13,880 nucleotides of DNA from Oscillospiraceae bacterium. Its GTDB lineage: Bacteria > Bacillota > Clostridia > Oscillospirales > UBA929. Of this stretch, positions 11,201-13,880 are shown in pieces. The first letter of the stretch is position 1, and every line of letters begins with the position of its first letter. The notes beneath the pieces are model-generated. The model saw nothing but the letters and a program-made list of their open reading frames with translations. It was not told the origin of the DNA and made no database searches. The stretch spans positions 1 through 13,880 of the forward strand of contig JAIRML010000228.1 in NCBI GenBank assembly GCA_031258665.1, read 5' to 3'. Both the position numbers and the translations under genes were made by a program.

Positions 11201-13880
11201 GATTTCGTACCGACGGCATTGGCGGTTTCGCCGCCGAGAATCCACGCGTCGCCCGACGTGACAGTCACCGTCACGGGGTGCGCGTTCGTCGTGGGCGCGC
11301 CGAAAGAAAGCGCGGTGGTCACGGTCCCCGCATTGGTGATGACATGGCCGTCGGCATCTTTGACATCGATATAGAGCAGGCGCTTGTCGCCGCCGTTGGC
11401 GATCAACGGAGCCTCCCTTGACACGGAGGCTACCGTGCCGTCGGAATTCCAATCGGCCCACCAAGTCAGGTCGACTTTGGCCGGTGTGAGTGTCCTCGGG
11501 TCTTTGACGACGTATTCCGAAACCTTTTGGCCGCCCGCGTCGTACCCCTCCGCTTTTATCGTCGTGTACGCGTGGCTTACGCCGTTGAACGTCCATGGCT
11601 TGTAATCCGTCTTCTTCCAGGCCGTCTGTGAGAAGGAGCCCGTCACGTTGACCGGATCGTAACCGCGCCCATAGTATATCTCCGGAATTTTCAGCGCGTC
11701 CGGAGCGGTTTTCTCCTCGCCTATCCGCGTATACGTCCGGCCGCCGTCCGTGCTGCCAAACAGCCCGATCGAATCGGCGTTTCCGTAAACCATCACGTCG
11801 GAAGCCGCCAAAGTGTTCGAATCGTCAAACCAGCGGTTGGCGATGTACACCATCGGGCCGGAACGAATGCCTTCCGGGCCGCCGTATGTCCAGCCGGGGT
11901 TTCTCTGGGCCTGCGCGTAGTAATACGCGTATTTCGGCACCCTAAAAAAGTCCACGATGCCGCACGGCGTGGGGCGGCCCGCAACGGCGTTGCCGGTGTT
12001 CGGCGTGTCGGGGTTGCCCTCGCCGAAGCCCGTGTAGTCCTGCCACACCCAGTAATACCCGATGTTGAGCGTGCTGCCCTGGCTTCTGTCCAGCGCGGTC
12101 TGGTAGTTGGCCAAGGCCTGGCGGAGAGGCGCCTCGGTCGACCTCCACCGGGGCTGCCTGGTGGACGACGCATAGGCGCCGCCGTCCCAGTCGCCGAACT
12201 CGTTGTAAATATTCGGAGCGTTGTTTTTAAACGCGCCTTGCCCGGTGTTGGTGGAATGAACCGCCATGATGTCGTAATAGCTTGTCGTCGTCCCGCCCTG
12301 GGTCCACATGTTTTTGGTCGGGATCTCCAGTTTGGCGTTCGCGGTGATCGTCGGGCCGATGTTCGTGTTCGAGCCGCCCTCGTTGACGGCAAACTCCCAC
12401 ACCACGACACTGGGGCTGTTGCGGTCGCGGCGCATCATATCCTGCGCTTCCCTATAGGCGCTTTGCTGTCTGCCGCTGTTGCTGGCGCCGCCGTTTTGCC
12501 AGCCCGTAATCGGCTGCTGCACCATCACGCCGTATTCGTCGCAGGCCTCGATAAACGCCCGCTGGTAGGGGTAGTGGGCCAGCCGTATCATATCGTAGCC
12601 GGCGTCTTTGATCATGCGGATTTCATCCCTCGCGGCCGCTTCGGGGACGGCAAAACCGACCATGCCGATCTCCTGGTGCGTATTTGTGCCAAGCCCTGTC
12701 CACGCCTCGCCGTTGATCAAAATCTGACCTTTTGTGCCGCTTGCGGCGGTGCCGGAGGCGTTGGTGAAGACGATGCGCTTGAACCCTGTCCTCGTCGTCA
12801 TCTCATCGACAAGCTCACCGTCCGCGTACACACTTGTGACAAGCGTGTAGAGTTCCGGGAAATTCGGATGCCACAGCTTGGCCCCGGCGATGCTGCCCGT
12901 ATCACTGATCTGGACGCTGTCGCCCAGGCTCGCCGCGGGCGGGACGACCGCCGGGGCCGTCGTGCGGTTCCAGACCGACGCGCCATCGCCGTCAAACAGT
13001 TCATTTTTGACGGTGACAGCGACTGCCTCCGATGTTTCGTTCTTCACGTCCGCGCCAATCCAGAAAGCCACGTCGCCGGTGAATCCGACGGATGAATGGC
13101 CCTGGATATTGGTGATGCCGCAGTCCGCGCTGGCGGCGGAATACGCCGTCGCGGTGTCGGAATGGATGAACACGCCGCCGCTCGCCGGCCTGATGACCTG
13201 TTCGGTCGGGCTGGCCGGTTTGAGAAGCGGGTCGGTCAGGTGTACTTTTTCATTTGCGATGAGCTTGACGCTTCGGTAAAGGCCGCCGTGATAGCGAAAA
13301 TCGATAGACGCCGCGCCGGGAAGCCAGTTCGTGTTGGCGCGCGTGTCTATTTTGACGGCGACAACGTTCGATCCCCCCGGGATAAGGCTGTCCGTGATGT
13401 CATAGGTAAACCCCATGAACCCACTTTGATGCTCCCCGATATAGTCGCCGTTGACATACACCGTGGCCAACTGCATAGCCGCGCCGAAGTTGATGAAAAT
13501 CTGTTTGTCCGCCATCTCTGCCGGCAGATCAAATGTCTTCCTGTACCAGGCGATGCCCAGATACGCCTCGATGCTGTCGTACATGACGTAATCCGTACTG
13601 TGCGGCAGCGCGACGCTTTCCCACGCCGTGTCAACAAACGCGGGGTCATCGGCCCCTTCCACGTCGCCCTTGGTGAACTTCCAGCCGCCGTCAAAATCGG
13701 ACTCCAGCCTGGGCGGCAGGATGTCCGGATCGTCCGGATCGTCCGGATTTTTGAAAAGCGCGGCTCTGTTGCCGTTTCCGTCAAACGAGAACGTGAAATT
13801 GGCGTTGCTCGCGATGTCAACCGCCACTTCCCCGGCCGTCACACGGGTTACCGTCAGTGTCCATGTCGTGCCGCCGTCCG
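8239..13880 (-). CDS. Giant secreted-type family 2 glycoside hydrolase with discoidin and carbohydrate-binding modules (5' end beyond window)
   Basis: Open without interruption from the right edge to TAG at 8239-8241. Residue numbers here count from the in-frame GTG at 13842, but reading continues upstream (DGGTTWTLTVTR), so this is not the start and the signal peptide is unseen. Residues about 44-195: GH2 sugar-binding domain. About 255-355: GH2 Ig-like domain. About 360-650: TIM barrel with probable acid/base E488 (VVWEFAVNEGG) and nucleophile E548 (NIYNEFGD). About 820-920: GH2 C-terminal Ig-like domain (YIDVKDADGHVITNAG). About 945-1332: three discoidin (F5/8C) domains. About 1345-1527: jelly-roll binding module (NLLRNPSFEG). 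About 1540-1703: beta-sandwich plus a bacterial Ig-like domain. 1706-1867: second jelly-roll module. Probably an exo-acting galactosidase or glucuronidase on plant or mucin glycans; substrate is undetermined. It has no dockerin or SLH at its C-terminus, so attachment, if any, must lie upstream or via binding modules. Its base composition is lower in GC than dacF. Confidence 0.9.
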   Translation of the reverse strand, partial: DGGTTWTLTVTRVTAGEVAVDIASNANFTFSFDGNGNRAALFKNPDDPDDPDILPPRLESDFDGGWKFTKGDVEGADDPAFVDTAWESVALPHSTDYVMYDSIEAYLGIAWYRKTFDLPAEMADKQIFINFGAAMQLATVYVNGDYIGEHQSGFMGFTYDITDSLIPGGSNVVAVKIDTRANTNWLPGAASIDFRYHGGLYRSVKLIANEKVHLTDPLLKPASPTEQVIRPASGGVFIHSDTATAYSAASADCGITNIQGHSSVGFTGDVAFWIGADVKNETSEAVAVTVKNELFDGDGASVWNRTTAPAVVPPAASLGDSVQISDTGSIAGAKLWHPNFPELYTLVTSVYADGELVDEMTTRTGFKRIVFTNASGTAASGTKGQILINGEAWTGLGTNTHQEIGMVGFAVPEAAARDEIRMIKDAGYDMIRLAHYPYQRAFIEACDEYGVMVQQPITGWQNGGASNSGRQQSAYREAQDMMRRDRNSPSVVVWEFAVNEGGSNTNIGPTITANAKLEIPTKNMWTQGGTTTSYYDIMAVHSTNTGQGAFKNNAPNIYNEFGDWDGGAYASSTRQPRWRSTEAPLRQALANYQTALDRSQGSTLNIGYYWVWQDYTGFGEGNPDTPNTGNAVAGRPTPCGIVDFFRVPKYAYYYAQAQRNPGWTYGGPEGIRSGPMVYIANRWFDDSNTLAASDVMVYGNADSIGLFGSTDGGRTYTRIGEEKTAPDALKIPEIYYGRGYDPVNVTGSFSQTAWKKTDYKPWTFNGVSHAYTTIKAEGYDAGGQKVSEYVVKDPRTLTPAKVDLTWWADWNSDGTVASVSREAPLIANGGDKRLLYIDVKDADGHVITNAGTVTTALSFGAPTTNAHPVTVTVTSGDAWILGGETANAVGTKSATITPRGGQVAVWVVAGTTPYDTITVTATAAGLASDSVTIDTVAPKGIFGGEILPPDEPTPDDTSIAYKKRSTASSGAANKANDGDDETVWEAASGEAGEYWQVDLSDKYDISNIRILWARQSACQYWVQYSADGQIWLPLSDQTAGAASELETVIDFTGKLKSARHIRVLFAEDAAAPFSMAELRIEGAVSSDVAEKDIADGKPSYSGDLAEGSEAAWGNDGVPTSFATMKDNAAGHQWWVDMEGFFDITSINIMWFETATHKYKLEASQDGRTWQTVKFRNRNTDEPLESSLDSFSPALLGVRFLRMTSAADTIPMSFTQFGVFGKNSTDLALVQPVVSDAVTPAADQPLYAVDNDADTAWVPDAPGRYIQVDMGSHQNIFGFHFVWPADTAHAYTVLTSVDGSVWTKRLDAQTTGGSDVVSQCIPDVRYVRFVDKTGLGLASFEIYGFAPPAAVSAAPGQNLLRNPSFEGNSGTDILSWSKSPVTDTNAAQVGTSGNNTYNVSHGAIGDRYACLYATTPYSASVYQTVAGIPNGVYEFRGWVKRGHPSAGVEQAELYAYAENYGGETIINNLLQTVPLTEAAYADNTGNTTAGRYPYTEIVIGNIHVTNGQVTVGFFASSPNNASAGPNYAFIDALSLTLVSEDPAHPTGDETYNAFVHVSRVGDGVTAEYRVAAAAPANPVLAALAAYNADGALAALDSHVLRFADGEIASVSLSLDGYRAGYTYAAFLWEADTYVPVTDRELLSVKRVDPVEVFPSAADGYTLPDTVTVHYNNSPNGVGELPVVWEHSGPFTEIGTYEINGVVYGTDMAAVAYVTVKGDNLLLNATLDSWSNSNGSPDNWVRSSTASNRFSRDAGVKNQHTPGPGTHYSAAYYLAGTAGGSYVALYQTVDLQPGKYMLSCFTQGLIIPGSTGDIRLYHSTGTTAPTGQSDSMTTYNGVGDWRYPTYTFEVTTAGRVSVGVRCDLNNGTWLQVDDFALCRIG
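13723..13748. repeat. 9-bp tandem repeat in the GH2 linker
   Basis: GTCCGGATC is repeated head to tail almost three times (13723-13731, 13732-13740, 13741-13748). On the coding (minus) strand it encodes the acidic, Pro-rich linker NPDDPDDPDILPP just before the GH2 sugar-binding domain. In-frame nine-base units change linker length by three residues without breaking the frame, a likely site of length variation between strains. Confidence 0.8.

Noticed and set aside
1..13880. CRISPR array, tRNA/rRNA genes, insertion sequence or integrase
   Set aside because: No regularly spaced repeats, no cloverleaf or rRNA-like stretch, and no transposase or recombinase motifs were seen on either strand.

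Overview
The window looks like chromosomal DNA from a motile, GC-rich member of the Clostridia (Firmicutes), plausibly an Oscillospiraceae/Ruminococcaceae-type anaerobe. The evidence is a dockerin/cohesin-type secreted protein, a DacF-like carboxypeptidase, Gram-positive style flagellar genes, strong AGGAGG ribosome binding sites, and sigma-A promoters with 17-bp spacers. The genus cannot be fixed from the sequence. I see no rRNA, tRNA, CRISPR array or insertion sequence.

Layout. (1) Bases 1-2265, minus strand: a secreted beta-helix / cohesin-like / dockerin protein, a hairpin terminator, then the start of a second secreted protein (cut by the left edge) that may carry another cohesin-like domain. 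(2) Bases 2266-2509: a divergent AT-rich intergenic region with a clear sigma-A promoter for the minus-strand gene, a perfect AT-rich palindrome and a tandem 10-bp repeat. (3) Bases 2510-3664, plus strand: a D-alanyl-D-alanine carboxypeptidase (DacF/PBP5 family) followed by a short intrinsic terminator. (4) Bases 3865-6434, plus: the flagellar filament-cap and chaperone cluster fliD - fliS - FlgN/FliT-like gene. The 231-bp fliD-fliS gap is packed with hairpins, and a related structured sequence lies just after the cluster. (5) Bases 6614-7950, plus: a near-consensus promoter driving rpiB, translationally coupled (ATGA) to a rhomboid-like membrane protein that lacks the catalytic serine motif and ends in a Cys/His-rich tail. 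(6) Bases 8005-8238: a lower-GC remnant of a GNAT acetyltransferase with its middle missing. (7) Bases 8239-13880, minus: a very large secreted-type family 2 glycoside hydrolase with tandem discoidin and other carbohydrate-binding modules. Its 5' end lies beyond the right edge.

How the genes fit together. The two ends of the window encode extracellular, polysaccharide-facing proteins. The middle encodes cell-wall trimming, flagellar assembly (FliD with the flagellin chaperone FliS and a second export chaperone), and a pentose-phosphate isomerase paired with a membrane protein of unknown role. The GH2 gene and the broken acetyltransferase differ in base composition from the core genes and meet without a terminator, which suggests an acquired or rearranged segment.

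The most original signals are: the structured intergenic sequence repeated around the flagellar genes, with one compensatory base change; the catalytically dead rhomboid-like protein with a probable metal-binding tail, coupled to rpiB; and a polypeptide carrying both cohesin-like and dockerin modules. I do not see a clear multi-gene novel system such as a defence island.
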